Shown here piece by piece: positions 56,201 through 61,800 of a DNA stretch of 64,000 bases (position 1 is its first letter; the number at the start of each line of letters is the position of its first letter). The translations under genes were made by a program, and so were the position numbers. The stretch is from assembly GCF_043290135.1 (NCBI RefSeq), contig NC_134710.1:318516616-318580615 (forward strand). Reading direction: 5' to 3'. This DNA comes from Rhipicephalus microplus (Eukaryota > Arthropoda > Arachnida > Ixodida > Ixodidae). The notes beneath the pieces were generated by a model that searched no databases, was not told where the DNA came from, and was given only the letters and a program-made list of their open reading frames with translations.

Positions 56201-57016
56201 CCTTGGCCCTTGTGCGCCGCCACTGCGGCGCGATTGAATGCACCGGCCTATCACTTATGGATCGCCTGGACTATATTGAGGACACAGTCGTGAAACACGC
56301 CATGGCGAACAAAAAGCAGGCTACTCTTTTTCAATATTTTAAACCAACACTATAAATACTATGTTTGAATCTTGAAGTGAGTATTTACTGCACCACGCTT
56401 GGACGGTTCGTTGGTTGTTTTCAGCAAGCTGTTGACAAATTTCTTTTCGTGATTTTTTTATATCAAATTCTGGATATATCGAACTTTTCGCTATCACCGC
56501 GCCGTTCGATATATCGAGGTTCAACTGTATTTGCACAGTGCAAGACTACGAGTAGTTACGGCGTAACTATAGAAGAAGAGCATTATTTCTGTTCTTGTTT
56601 CTTCTTCCGTAGTTATGCCGTAACTACTTTTAGTCTTGCGCTGTGCAAATATGTTGATGTGAGTCGCATCGCTTTAATTTTTATCCTGTTTGTTCTTTGG
56701 ATTGTTTTCAGGCTCTGGAGAGCCAAATTTTGATGCCCTTGAGAGCAACCCATACATGACGAAGCAGCAACGAAGAGAAATGGAAGTGAAGGCTCTTCTA
56801 GAGAAGGTATGTTCGTTCTGTCAATATGCTAAATCTTTCCTTAACTGCAATATTTTAGTTATTTCTGGAAAACTATGGTCACTATCAAATCTGTCATGCT
56901 GAATATGCCATTCATTTCAGGTGCAGCCAGAGCTCATCTGCTTAGATCCCAAGCGCCTTGGAAAGGTGAACGTGGAAAGGATGCAAGAGAAAGTGGATGA
57001 AGCCAACAAAAAATTG
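23019..57016 (+). CDS. WDR46: WDR46/Utp7 (BING4) WD-repeat protein, ten exons, 3' incomplete
   Basis: Nucleolar WD40 protein of the U3 snoRNP/small-subunit processome, needed for 18S rRNA maturation. Exons 23019-23231, 24026-24138, 24197-24346, 36998-37253, 38495-38630, 43910-44009, 49477-49630, 55047-55194, 56712-56806 and 56921-57016 sum to 1461 bp and join in a single frame of 487 codons with GT-AG introns. Family motifs in order: [56 protein letters not shown], a TLKIWD WD motif, then the BING4CT region ([38 protein letters not shown]). About 80 further C-terminal residues are expected, but no such exon was found to 64000. The large introns are filled with transposons, including a nested THAP gene on the other strand. 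Confidence 0.95.
23232..24025. other. WDR46 intron 1
   Basis: Short GC-rich frames at 23500-23900 on both strands have no recognisable similarity. No repeat boundary identified. Confidence 0.5.
24026..24138 (+). CDS. WDR46: WDR46 exon 2
   Basis: Acceptor TGTCCTGTAG. Basic, helical ([21 protein letters not shown]) and ends in LLLPEDVG, a family motif. Donor GG|GTAAGT, phase 2. Confidence 0.92.
24197..24346 (+). CDS. WDR46: WDR46 exon 3
   Basis: Acceptor CTATGCAG. Acidic segment, then [20 protein letters not shown], the most conserved N-terminal block of the family. Donor CG|GTAAGC, phase 2. The following intron is 12.65 kb. Confidence 0.95.
24612..24822 (+). mobile_element. Ruka-type SINE copy, diverged
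   Basis: Has the B-box GGGATCGAATCCC, the body (CAGATTTGGGTGCATGTTAAA) and the 3' end GTTAAACTCCACAAATCAAA. The A-box side is degenerate. No clear target duplication. Confidence 0.85.
25200..25750 (+). pseudogene. 3' end of a non-LTR retrotransposon ORF2
   Basis: An open stretch (25202-25579), then a shifted frame, reads as the C-terminus of a tick LINE. It has [35 protein letters not shown], a zinc-type CxxC-x6-H pattern ([17 protein letters not shown]), and finally [19 protein letters not shown] at a stop (25691). A CT-rich simple tail (25736-25749) follows. The rest of the LINE is absent (5' truncation). Confidence 0.65.
26285..27319 (-). mobile_element. GGGGCCCTGCAACACTTTTT-family element, interrupted
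   Basis: The right end AAAAAGTGTTGCAGGGCCCC (to 27319) and the stretch from 27000 match the reverse of 6875-7472 and 58078-58637. 26285-26326 continues the homology left of a nested element (26327-27000). The other terminus was not found. Confidence 0.5.
26327..27000. mobile_element. MITE-like element with ATAGGTTGGCG ends
   Basis: CATAGGTTGGCGGAA at the left and TTCGCCAACCTATAG at the right are inverted repeats. The interior is rich in GACTC/GAGTC words (strong at 26440-26500 and 26870-26990). GTCATGAC lies on both sides (left about 26310, right about 27000), possibly an 8-bp target duplication as in hAT elements, though the left copy is offset by 8 bases. Confidence 0.5.
27590..27665 (+). 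repeat. Dispersed AT-rich repeat, end fragment
   Basis: GGCTTGTGCAAATATTCGAA followed by TTCGA-rich text, the same terminus as at 6643 and 14457. Confidence 0.55.
28371..28793 (-). repeat. LTR-A, downstream part, including left copy of 8-bp TSD
   Basis: Collinear with 34241-34660 of LTR-B. It ends with AAACTCTC at 28786-28793, duplicated at 32845-32852. Confidence 0.88.
28794..28868 (-). repeat. 3' terminal region of the complete P-like element
   Basis: Reads TAGGGTTCCTTGATGC, GGGTGAGGACAGCCGCG and CGTCTGCT in order. It matches the end at 2117 (minus strand). Confidence 0.85.
29141..29898 (-). CDS. THAP gene exon 3 (linker, coiled coil, HTH, stop)
   Basis: Acceptor TTCTGCTTGCAG. After the split Pro codon the frame is open for 252 codons. 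The family similarity ends at GYE (about 29320), after which the frame passes through the palindrome at 29249-29298 and stops at 29141. Confidence 0.85.
29141..32650 (-). CDS. THAP-domain P-element-type protein lacking the catalytic domain
   Basis: Three exons (32650-32498, 31047-30954, 29898-29141) join in phase to 334 residues. Residues 1-82 form a C2CH THAP zinc finger: C4/C5, C9, C50, H53, plus the AVPTLF box at 74-79. Next come a Ser/Glu-rich linker, a coiled coil (about 183-233) that would dimerise, and a P-element helix-turn-helix region (about 234-271, LNDDQVRAL...[22 protein letters not shown] type). The last 63 residues are not transposase-like and run through a TG/CA hairpin. P transposases have about 750 residues and continue from here into an RNase H-like domain, which is missing. 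The protein could bind element ends without cutting, as the KP repressor of Drosophila P does; that role is inference. All introns are GT-AG. Confidence 0.85.
29249..29298. repeat. TG/CA palindrome inside THAP exon 3
   Basis: Arms TATATACTTGCGTGTGTGTG and its near-complement (one mismatch) around a TATATA centre. It encodes the non-homologous tail of the THAP protein. Confidence 0.75.
30954..31047 (-). CDS. THAP gene exon 2 (zinc finger, second half)
   Basis: Acceptor TTTATTTGCAG. AHF supplies the fourth ligand (H53). [11 protein letters not shown] completes the domain. Donor C|GTAAGA, phase 1. Confidence 0.92.
32498..32650 (-). CDS. THAP gene exon 1 (zinc finger, first half)
   Basis: Starts [18 protein letters not shown]; the MPxxC start is diagnostic for THAP. 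Ends at the third zinc ligand (SHVCS). Donor AGC|GTAAGT, phase 0. The 5' UTR would lie between here and the terminal repeat. Confidence 0.9.
32805..32844 (-). repeat. 5' terminal inverted repeat of the complete P-like element
   Basis: Minus strand from 32844: TAGAGTGCCTCGATGCGCGC, then CCCCCGCTTAGAGTGG. The outer ~35 bp match the 3' end, after which the two ends diverge. Confidence 0.82.
32845..32964 (-). repeat. LTR-A, upstream part, including right copy of 8-bp TSD
   Basis: Collinear with the remaining 34675-34794 of LTR-B (GCGCCACCTAG, ACTCGGTAGTC-like, CAAACAACTTTA landmarks). Confidence 0.88.
32965..34240 (-). other. Interior of the LTR retroelement, no coding similarity
   Basis: Frames up to 124 codons on either strand resemble nothing known. 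Homopolymer A runs at 33472 and 34031. No gag, protease, RT or integrase motif seen. Confidence 0.6.
34241..34794 (-). repeat. LTR-B (5' LTR) of the 28371 element
   Basis: Intact LTR. In sense it starts TGTGGGTGTGCCATCACC, has an AATAAA in AGTTAAATAAATGGGC toward its 3' part, and ends GTGCCACA. It serves as the unoccupied reference for the P-like insertion site in LTR-A. Confidence 0.85.
34799..36272. other. WDR46 intron 3, no gene
   Basis: A GGCCCTTTAAGG end at about 35473 suggests another short DNA element of uncertain extent. Otherwise nothing recognisable apart from the partial element ending at 36037. Confidence 0.45.
35926..36037 (-). repeat. GGGGCCCTGCAACACTTTTT-family end, partial
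   Basis: Shares GCTGCACTATAATGTTTGGCTCA and the terminus AAAAATTGTTGTAAGGCCCC with the copy ending at 27319. The rest has decayed. Confidence 0.5.
36283..36510 (-). mobile_element. Ruka-type SINE, nearly full length, with 10-bp TSD
   Basis: Minus-oriented copy with head (CCACGGTGGCCTAGCGTC in sense), B-box and GGTTTAAC-type 3' end. Flanked by TTGATAAAAA at 36273-36282 and 36511-36520. Confidence 0.93.
36998..37253 (+). CDS. WDR46: WDR46 exon 4
   Basis: Acceptor CATCTGCAG at 36997 completes the split Arg codon. Codes the first WD blades, including [15 protein letters not shown] and [12 protein letters not shown]. Donor GCT|GTAAGT, phase 0. Confidence 0.95.
38495..38630 (+). CDS. WDR46: WDR46 exon 5
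   Basis: Acceptor [26 protein letters not shown], then [14 protein letters not shown]. Donor G|GTGAGT, phase 1. Confidence 0.95.
38711..40545 (+). pseudogene. I-clade-like LINE: reverse transcriptase and RNase H remnants, internally inverted
   Basis: 5'-truncated non-LTR retrotransposon in WDR46 intron 5. On the plus strand, RT motifs run in order: [19 protein letters not shown], a GFREGRST motif, [24 protein letters not shown] and the catalytic YVDDVQ (about 39205). The RT thumb runs to about 39775 ([14 protein letters not shown]). From about 40255 plus-strand RNase H resumes ([12 protein letters not shown] ... [21 protein letters not shown]). The missing middle is on the minus strand between them, so about 470 bp are inverted. 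Several stops and frameshifts. Not functional. Confidence 0.8.
39776..40250 (-). pseudogene. Inverted middle segment of the LINE at 38711-40545
   Basis: The minus strand reads [39 protein letters not shown] and then [39 protein letters not shown]. This is the RT-RNase H linker and RNase H start of I-type elements. It fits exactly between the plus-strand segments. Confidence 0.78.
40756..41024 (+). repeat. 5' LTR (269 bp)
   Basis: Shares TACCTGCAGGC, CTCTCCCCCACTC, GAGTAGGAATAAACAA and CTATGCTTTTTGGACC with the partner LTR. An AATAAA lies at 40928. Visible differences indicate an old insertion. Confidence 0.92.
41025..42290 (+). pseudogene. Ty3/gypsy-type gag-protease remnant
   Basis: Fragments in shifting frames. 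Capsid-like text: [35 protein letters not shown], then [21 protein letters not shown] and [18 protein letters not shown], as in animal gypsy gag. A CCHC zinc knuckle ([14 protein letters not shown], about 41803-41844) follows. The protease start VKVDSGGA lies at about 42042, with a TGA at 42066 just after the active-site box (DSGGA in place of DTGA). Everything downstream of protease is missing. Confidence 0.78.
42128..42261. repeat. Perfect 67-bp tandem duplication
   Basis: Units 42128-42194 and 42195-42261 are identical, starting GCAAAATGACACGCAGC. They lie in the protease remnant. Confidence 0.95.
42904..43172 (+). repeat. 3' LTR (269 bp)
   Basis: The partner of 40756-41024, of equal length. 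Preceded by the purine tract AGGAGGGAGGAGA. Confidence 0.92.
43178..43909. other. WDR46 intron 5, right end, no features
   Basis: No coding similarity on either strand. Confidence 0.5.
43910..44009 (+). CDS. WDR46: WDR46 exon 6
   Basis: Acceptor CTCCTACTGCAG. The split Gly codon is followed by [12 protein letters not shown], matching the human blade 'VSLWSPAMKEP'. Donor CT|GTGAGT, phase 2. Confidence 0.95.
44096..44502 (-). repeat. 3' LTR (407 bp)
   Basis: In sense it starts TGCCACGTTCC after the purine tract CAGAGGGGGGCAA and ends GACCTCATGACA. It contains GCATTTATA-type promoter text in reverse at 44290 and an AATAAACAGG-like signal. Confidence 0.85.
44634..46081 (-). CDS. Ty3/gypsy Pol fragment: RNase H end and integrase
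   Basis: 482 codons open without interruption. The start is the end of RNase H ([34 protein letters not shown]). An integrase follows: zinc-binding HHCC domain ([19 protein letters not shown] with CRDCQRRK), DDE core (D in MDLLGPFP, D in ITDRGTAF, E in [12 protein letters not shown]), and a C-terminal [16 protein letters not shown] domain. It ends at TAA/TGA near 44634, before the purine tract and LTR. It starts at the rearrangement point (46081), so it has no native start codon. This is a remnant, though the frame is well preserved and suggests a recent insertion. Confidence 0.9.
46076..46258 (+). repeat. Inverted LTR fragment
   Basis: Reverse complement of 44096-44275 (GAGTTGTTGATCGAAGGCC to CCCCGTGACA). 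The junction with pol has the 7-base CCGCTTG shared by both sequences (46076-46082). Confidence 0.88.
46250..46340. repeat. LTR-end palindrome with primer-site arms
   Basis: CGTGACATCTGGTGGAGGTG (from 46252) and the complementary CACCTCCACCAGATGTCACG (to about 46341) face each other around a ~45-bp spacer. Each arm is an LTR end plus the adjoining primer-binding region. Confidence 0.85.
46733..47697. mobile_element. MITE-like element with TTAA flanks
   Basis: AGGGACCGACAACTGT at the left and ACAGTTGTCGGTCTCC at the right are inverted repeats. Both are bordered by TTAA (46729-46732, 47698-47701), the piggyBac-type target. 965 bp, no coding similarity. Confidence 0.6.
47826..47900 (-). repeat. 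tRNA-Gly-like SINE head
   Basis: The minus strand resembles tRNA-Gly(GCC): GTGGCTACGTGGTAGAACACC (A-box), a loop TTGCCAC with GCC anticodon, and GGGTTTGATCCCC (B-box). The acceptor stem does not pair properly and it adjoins A-rich sequence, so it is a SINE head or tRNA pseudogene, not a working tRNA. Confidence 0.65.
48258..49332. mobile_element. Tigger/pogo-like non-autonomous element
   Basis: TA-flanked. Left end CAATCGAATCTCGATAATTCGAAC, right end (reverse) CAGTAGAATCTCATTAATTCGAAC, about 1075 bp. The minus strand near 48430-48560 retains a C-terminal transposase remnant ([19 protein letters not shown] ... GIIDYFN stop), so it is a deletion derivative. Several TTCGAATTA words recur at its right side. 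Confidence 0.75.
49423..49501 (+). repeat. 54-bp tandem duplication over the WDR46 exon 7 acceptor
   Basis: TACCTTGCAAC, GTTGCTGCTGATA and the preceding ATGTCA text occur at about 49425-49448 and again at 49478-49501. The true acceptor is TTAG|G at 49476. The upstream copy has AAG|T and lacks one G. Confidence 0.85.
49477..49630 (+). CDS. WDR46: WDR46 exon 7
   Basis: Acceptor [25 protein letters not shown] is a canonical WD repeat. Donor GAG|GTACAC, phase 0. Its first 23 bases and acceptor are duplicated 54 bp upstream. Confidence 0.95.
49751..49782 (+). repeat. SINE 3'-end fragment (Ruka type)
   Basis: GACGTTAAACCCCACATATCAATCAA, only the last ~30 bp of the SINE (given in full in the window at 49755). 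Confidence 0.7.
50308..50452. repeat. Second SINE family, two tail fragments in opposite orientation
   Basis: 50308-50412 matches the body/tail of the SINE at 52556-52750 (minus). 50413-50452 (GGCATCATTGTCTGTTCGTT) is the tail in plus orientation. The tRNA-like head is absent. Confidence 0.6.
50623..50652 (+). repeat. SINE 3'-end fragment (Ruka type)
   Basis: ACGTTAAACCCCACATATCG, tail only. Confidence 0.65.
50703..51703. mobile_element. Tigger/pogo-like non-autonomous element
   Basis: TA-flanked (50701-50702, 51704-51705). Left end CAGTAAAATCTCGTTGATTCG, right end (reverse) CAGTAGAACCTTGTTAATTC. 1001 bp. A plus-strand frame at 51010-51588 has no recognisable domain. Confidence 0.75.
51733..51911 (+). 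mobile_element. Second tRNA-derived SINE family, copy in plus orientation
   Basis: tRNA-like head with A-box AGCTGAGTTGGTAGAGCA and B-box AGGTTCGGTCTTTG. The body (CTTCACATTTACATCACGAT) and tail TTGGCATCATTGTTTGTTAG are shared with 52556-52750. Confidence 0.75.
51912..52555. other. WDR46 intron 7, no gene
   Basis: Apart from the tRNA-like piece at 52220-52290, nothing recognisable. Confidence 0.5.
52220..52290 (-). repeat. tRNA-Met-like SINE head or tRNA pseudogene
   Basis: In sense: GGCCTAGTGGTCAAGGCACT (A-box), CTTTCATAAC (CAT anticodon position), CCAGGTTCAAACTTGG (B-box arm). It is irregular and has no intact acceptor stem. Confidence 0.55.
52556..52756 (-). mobile_element. Second tRNA-derived SINE family, copy in minus orientation
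   Basis: Sense order: head (GTAGTTCAGTTGGTAGAGCA, GCAGGTTCGGTCCCTGC), then body and tail GCATAATTGTCTGTCAGTTC. The head end abuts the Tigger element at 52759. Confidence 0.8.
52759..54859 (-). mobile_element. Full-length Tigger/pogo transposon
   Basis: 2101 bp with TA flanks (52757-52758, 54860-54861). Terminal repeats are CAGTCGACAACCGATTTTTC at the left and, reversed, CAGTCGACGACCGATTTTTT at the right, with subterminal TGTCCGAAAAAT words. It contains one transposase frame on the minus strand. Confidence 0.93.
52869..54413 (-). pseudogene. Tigger transposase, single frame with four stop codons
   Basis: About 514 codons in one unbroken frame, interrupted only by TGA (53967) and TAA (53961), a TAA (53418) and a TGA (53136). 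Domains: N-terminal HTH ([20 protein letters not shown]), CENP-B/Tc5 HTH ([19 protein letters not shown] ... [11 protein letters not shown]), and a DDE core with D in [14 protein letters not shown] in [12 protein letters not shown] and D in [13 protein letters not shown]. An acidic C-terminal region (SESDNDDDN) follows. No indel is needed to restore the frame, so decay has been by point mutation only. It is inactive as it stands. Confidence 0.92.
55047..55194 (+). CDS. WDR46: WDR46 exon 8 (BING4CT start)
   Basis: Acceptor [28 protein letters not shown] is the BING4CT core. Donor G|GTGTGT, phase 1. Confidence 0.95.
55345..56527 (+). mobile_element. Tigger/pogo-like element, internally deleted
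   Basis: TA-flanked. Ends CAGTCAAACCTCAATATATCG and, reversed, CAGTTGAACCTCGATATATCG. Near 56185-56345, across frames, a C-terminal remnant reads [20 protein letters not shown] ... [11 protein letters not shown], the usual Tigger C-terminus. The DDE core is gone. Confidence 0.85.
56021..56072. repeat. Perfect 18-bp-arm hairpin
   Basis: TTCGGAGTTAGGCCTGTC (56021-56038) and its complement (56055-56072), 16-base loop, inside the element at 55345-56527. Confidence 0.9.
56528..56651. repeat. Fold-back element with ~50-bp arms
   Basis: TATTTGCACAGTGCAAGACT at the left pairs with AGTCTTGCGCTGTGCAAATA at the right. Pairing continues through GTAGTTACGGCGTAACTA and AGAAGAAGA with few mismatches. It sits against the TA of the preceding Tigger-like element and 60 bp before WDR46 exon 9. 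Confidence 0.85.
56712..56806 (+). CDS. WDR46: WDR46 exon 9
   Basis: Acceptor [30 protein letters not shown], nearly identical to vertebrate WDR46. Donor AAG|GTATGT, phase 0. Confidence 0.95.
56921..57016 (+). CDS. WDR46: WDR46 exon 10
   Basis: Acceptor [27 protein letters not shown] ending in a lysine-rich helix. Donor TTG|GTATGT, phase 0, so at least one more exon must follow. Confidence 0.93.
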
Positions 57017-57124
57017 GTATGTAATGATTATTCAAAAGGCAGCTTCTTTTATTTGTTTGTGCCTCCGGTAAATGGCTGAAAGCAGATTAGTAGCACAGTG
57101 CTTGTTTTCAAGATGCAGCTGATA

Positions 57125-57755
57125 CAGTAGACTCTCTTTAATTCCAACTCGAAGTGACCTCTGAATTTTGTTTGAATTATCAGACATCAGATATATGACT
57201 GTGGGTGAGGTGACACCATACATTATGATTATGCATTGATTTTATCAGATTTTAAAATTTTTTAAGCGTTTTTAACCCCTAACTGCATGCAATGAACAGA
57301 AACCAGGGGTGTAAGGGCCACAAGTTTATTGGCCATTTACTGCTGATGAGACCTTTTAAAAAAATCTTCAGTTGTCAACTGCTTCTTTACTATGTGTGCC
57401 TTCAGCAGAAAACTCTTTACCAGTTGAGAAGCGTCACGGTTTACCATTTGTGTGCTTCGTTTAAACATTTGTTTTTTACTAGCAGTCTTTTTTCTTGAAG
57501 ACCTAAGGCGCTTGCTTTTTAATTTTTAGGCTGTTAGGGTTAATAAGCACGCAAGTTTTTAAATAGCAGTGGGAAATCAGTAGATATTTTCTGGTATGAA
57601 ACAGCAAAAAGTATGGATTAACCGAATGATGGAGTTAGAATGTGAAGAGGCTTTTAAATACATTGAAAGAAGTGAAGGCCAATCAAAAAATTGAATTTTG
57701 TTTGAATTAATTGAAGATATAAATTATCAGAGTTTGAATTATCGCGAGTCTACTG
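57125..57755. mobile_element. Tigger-like MITE
   Basis: TA-flanked (57123-57124, 57756-57757). Ends CAGTAGACTCTCTTTAATTCC and, reversed, CAGTAGACTCGCGATAATTC. 631 bp, no coding content. Confidence 0.8.
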
Positions 57756-58077
57756 TATATACCTTCCTCATGTGGGTTAGTGGCAGATTACCACACACGA
57801 TTTTAAAATGATTGCCGAACGTGATTCGCCCCATCCTTATTCTTCCAGTTATATCACTCTCATGGTTCGGCTCCGCGGTTACTACCTGTCCTAAGTATAC
57901 ATATTACTTTACAACCTCCAGCATCTCTCCACCAGCAAAGTGTTGTTTCTGTTGATACTGTTGCACATTACTTTAGTTTTGTGCATATTAATTTTCAGAC
58001 CTACTTTTCTGCTTTCCGTGTCCAGTTCAGTAATCATGAGCTGTGAATCATAGGCTACTAATATACTATCTATTGAA

Positions 58078-58637
58078 GGGGTCCTGCGTCACTTTTTGAG
58101 CATGCTCAGAAAACGCTGTTGATCAGTAGTAGAGGCTCCCGAGAACACACGAGTCAAATATTATAGTGCAGCACGTGGCCTGGAATTCACAATAAGTTAT
58201 CAGTCAGCTGAAAATTCCTTTCTCTTCTTTCGACAAATGACAGAATAGGCTCAAAAATTATTCGTAGAAAGTCATCTATCAACATGGCGCGCTCGGTCGT
58301 TACAGAGATCGCGATGGGAGGCCGCAACTTGTCTACGTGCGCGTGCGTGATCACACTAAACAAGCCGCGTATTAGAAGGAAAAAAAGAAAGAAAAAGTGC
58401 TCAAGGTCACGACACGCATGTGACATTTTCTTTGCCCCTACCATCCCTTCCTGCTTAGCTTCCAGTGCTTTTGTGGGGATGAGAGACTAGTGAATGCAAT
58501 GGAAGCATGCAACAAATCTTTGTAACTCCACTCACAATGGACGGATTCTTAAAATTTTGCAGTGTTGGATTCGTGAGGCAGTAAGCTCTTCCAGTGAATT
58601 CATTCCATGGTTACTTTAAAAAGTGTTTCAGGGCCCC
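58078..58637 (+). mobile_element. GGGGCCCTGCAACACTTTTT-family element, nested in LINE
   Basis: Full-length copy collinear with 6875-7472: shared GCAGCACRTGGCCTGGAATYCAC, AACATGGCRCRCTCGGTC, TCCCTTCCTGCTTAGCTTCCAGT-like words. Ends GGGGTCCTGCGTCACTTTTT and AAAAAGTGTTTCAGGGCCCC. Confidence 0.78.
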
Positions 58638-60246
58638 TTTAACATTTATCTCTAAGCCTTTCCAATCTAGGGTCCTAAAAACCTTGTGTAAACACACGGT
58701 GAATAGCATTGGAAAGATGGTGTCTCCTGGCCTTACACTTTTCTTTATTGCGATTATGTCGCTTTCTCTATGGAGAACTATAGTGGCTGTGGATTCACTG
58801 TAGATTTCTTCCAGTATGTTTATTTAGGGTTCTTTGATGCCCCGATTCCGTGGTGCCTGCATTACTGCTGATGTCTCGACTGAGTCAAACTCCTTCTTGA
58901 AATCTATGAAGCCTATGTAAAGTGGTTGGTTGTATACCGTGCATTTTTCTATTACCTTATTGATAGTATGAATAAGGTTTATTGTGGAGTAGTTTCTACA
59001 AAATCCTGCTTGCTCCTTTGGTTGATTGAACTCTAACATCGCCTTAATTCTATTAGCTATTATTTTTGTAGATAGATTGTAGAGAATGGACAGTAAACTT
59101 ATCAGCCTGTAATTTTCAAGTCCTTGACGTCTTCTTTTTTATGAATTGAGATGATGTTGGCATTTTTCCAAGATTCTGGTACCCTTCCCGTCAAGAGACA
59201 CTTCGTGTATGAGGTGGCCAGTTTTTCTAACACCATTTCTTCGTCATCTTTCAGGAGGTTCGTTGTTACCTTATCCTCACCAGCGGCTTTGCCTCTTTGC
59301 ATTCCATGTGGGGCTTTCCTTATTTCTCCTGTCGTTACTGGTAGGATGTCGAATTCCTCTGTACCATTATTGTTTTTCACGGTATCATCCTGGTTGTTTT
59401 GGCTTCTGTGCAGCTGTCCGTAAAACTCCTCTGCCTCCTCAACTATCCTATTCATATTGTTTCTGACATTGCCTTTCTCGTTCCTGGATGCGTAGATCCG
59501 ATTTTTGCCTTTGCACAAGTTTGCTTTCGCAGCTTTTAGGCTTCTGCCGCTTTTTACAGCCTGCTCAATTCTCTCCATGATGTCGGCTACCTTACGCCTA
59601 TTGATTAACTTTGAAAGCTCCACTAGCTCTATTTTGTCAGTTGCATTTGAGGCTTTCATGGTTTGTCGTCTCTTAATAAGATCTTTCGTCTCTTGAGATA
59701 GTTTGCCAGTGTCCTTGTCTAGTGACTGTACCTTTGACTTCCATTGCACACTCTTTGATGATAGTAGTAAGGTTACCGTTCATTGTGTTATCGCTGACGT
59801 TGGTTACTTCATTTAGTCTCTCGAATCTATTCTGAAGAGAAACTCTGAATTCCTGTACTTTCCCTCCCACCACTAGTTCATTATTTGGCTTTTTGCATAT
59901 CAGTTTTTGTCTTTGCTTTTTTAAATCTAGGTGAATACGAGCTCTTACCATCCTATGGTCACTGAATTGGGTCTTGAAAACTACTTCTACATCCTGTAAA
60001 ATGCCTGGGTGTGCACACAGGATGAAGTCTGTTTCATGTTTAGTTTCAATATTAGGACTTCGGCGCGTCCGCTTATAGTTAGCCCGTTTTCTGAAGAAGG
60101 TATTTAAGATTCATAAATTATTACATTCTGTGAACTCTACTACCAACTCCCCTCTAGCGTTTTTAGAGCCGATGCCATATTGCCCCACTGTGTGGTCTCC
60201 GGCCTGTTTCTTGTCTACTTTGGCATTGAAGTCGCCCTTGAGAATA

Positions 60247-61141
60247 CTGTATTTACTCGCATAATTCTCGCACTTTCCTTTGTGGAAAACCAATGCAAAG
60301 TTGGGGTGTGCGAGAATTACGCGGGGAAACTTTCCACGAAAACGTACAGAGCCGGAAAAAAAAAAAAAACGAAGTGGCCGCAAATCGGGATTCTCACACC
60401 AGCAATTAACAGCAAGCTTTGAGACGTACTAATTAAAATTTACCTCAACAATAAAAGCACGCGTTCAACACAAGGCAAGATTTGAGACACAAAAAGTGCA
60501 AGCAAATAGTCGAGAATTATAATACCACACGCAAAGCTTGTGGGCGTTGCGGGTGGGCAGTAGCGTTCGTTGCTCAACAGGAGCCCTCAAAAGGTATGCG
60601 TAGTACGTTAGTATTGGGCTGATGGCTATTTAACAGAATCGTTTGCAGTTTCCTTCTAAAAAAATAAAGTTTACCATCAATCCCAGTTTTTGGCACACGG
60701 CAGGCCCAACGCGTCTTGCTGGCTTTCAGCTGCCGTCACCAGTAGCGAACACAAAACTCGTATGCTCCGAAAGGCCTACCGGCGGCCCTGTTGCCATTGC
60801 TTACATCATGATCTATCACTTGCAACTAGAAAGCAGCCTAGGAGCTTCAGTATCGCCCCATAACGTGACAAGATTATCGACACAACATACAAAACACGCC
60901 GCAACGCACACTAGCCACTTTGGCTTGGCTTGAATTGGATTGAATATCCATGCAATAATAGTACGCTTGATGCTTAAGAGATGGCGTGCACTATCATCAT
61001 CAGTGGTTGGAACGAGCAGACGACATTATTGTGGCAGTTTTTGGGGGTGCGATAATTACTTGAGGAAAAAAAGAACTTTTGTTGGGCGATGTGGGGGGTG
61101 CGAGAATTATGCGAGTGCGAGGATTACGCGAGTAAATACGG
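60247..61141. mobile_element. TA-flanked DNA element nested in LINE endonuclease
   Basis: Ends CTGTATTTACTCGCATAATTC and, reversed, CCGTATTTACTCGCGTAATCC, 895 bp, flanked by TA (60245-60246, 61142-61143). Removing it with one TA joins the LINE endonuclease frame (SQC.. to ILKGDFNAK). GCGAGAATTA words recur at both ends. No ORF of note. Confidence 0.85.
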
Positions 61142-61800
61142 TAGTACACTGTGACTTTATTTTATTAATGGCCGACTCTACGTCTTCATAGAAGCGTTCA
61201 ACCAAATGATCATCATGGCGTGATGTAGGTGCATAGGCCTCTACCACCTTCATCTTGTACCTTTTGTTAAACTTAATTATGATATGTGCCACTCTCTCAG
61301 TGATGCTATAGTATTCCTCGACGTTGCCAGCGATAGTTTTGTGTATAAGAAACCCCACCCCTAGTTCTTTTCTGTAAACTAATTTACGGTAGCATAGGAC
61401 GTGTCCGTTCTTGTATAAGTCTCACATGTCCTTCTAACTTCGGTGAGCCCTATTACATCCCATTTAACACCCTCTAATTCCTTAAGTAGCACAGCCAGAC
61501 TACCCTCACTATATGGCGTTCTAGCGTTAAAGGTAGCCAAGTTCAGATTCCAATTGCGGCCTGTCTAAACCCAGTGATTGCTAGCACCCTCAACTGCGTC
61601 GCAGGTCTGACCGCCGCCTTGTACAGTTGCTTCGCAGCCACTGGGGACTGAGGGCCAAGTGTTAATTGCTGTAAGCATGGGATGTTGTGGCTAGGTACTG
61701 CACCAGCATTGCCAATCCTGCTTTGGTCAGGAAGCACATTACCGGCAGCTGGTCGCCAGTGAGGCCGCACTCCAGACCTCTTGTTTTTATTATTTTTTTA

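Larger units (their letters stand above)
57758..61560 (-). pseudogene. RTE LINE endonuclease-reverse transcriptase remnant
   Basis: Fragments in order on the minus strand. Endonuclease: LNLATFNARTPYSEGSLAVL, WDVIGLTEVRRT, VVEAYAPTSRHDD, then KGDFNAKVDKKQAGDHTVGQ after the nested element. Linker: open 59102-59749, 215 codons ending RVPESWKNANIISIHKKED. RT: QPKEQAGFCRNYSTINLIHT, LYIGFIDFKKEFDS and, after the second nested element, ESRKVGLKINMHKTKVM. The catalytic FADD box is not intact. Many stops and frameshifts. Confidence 0.82.
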
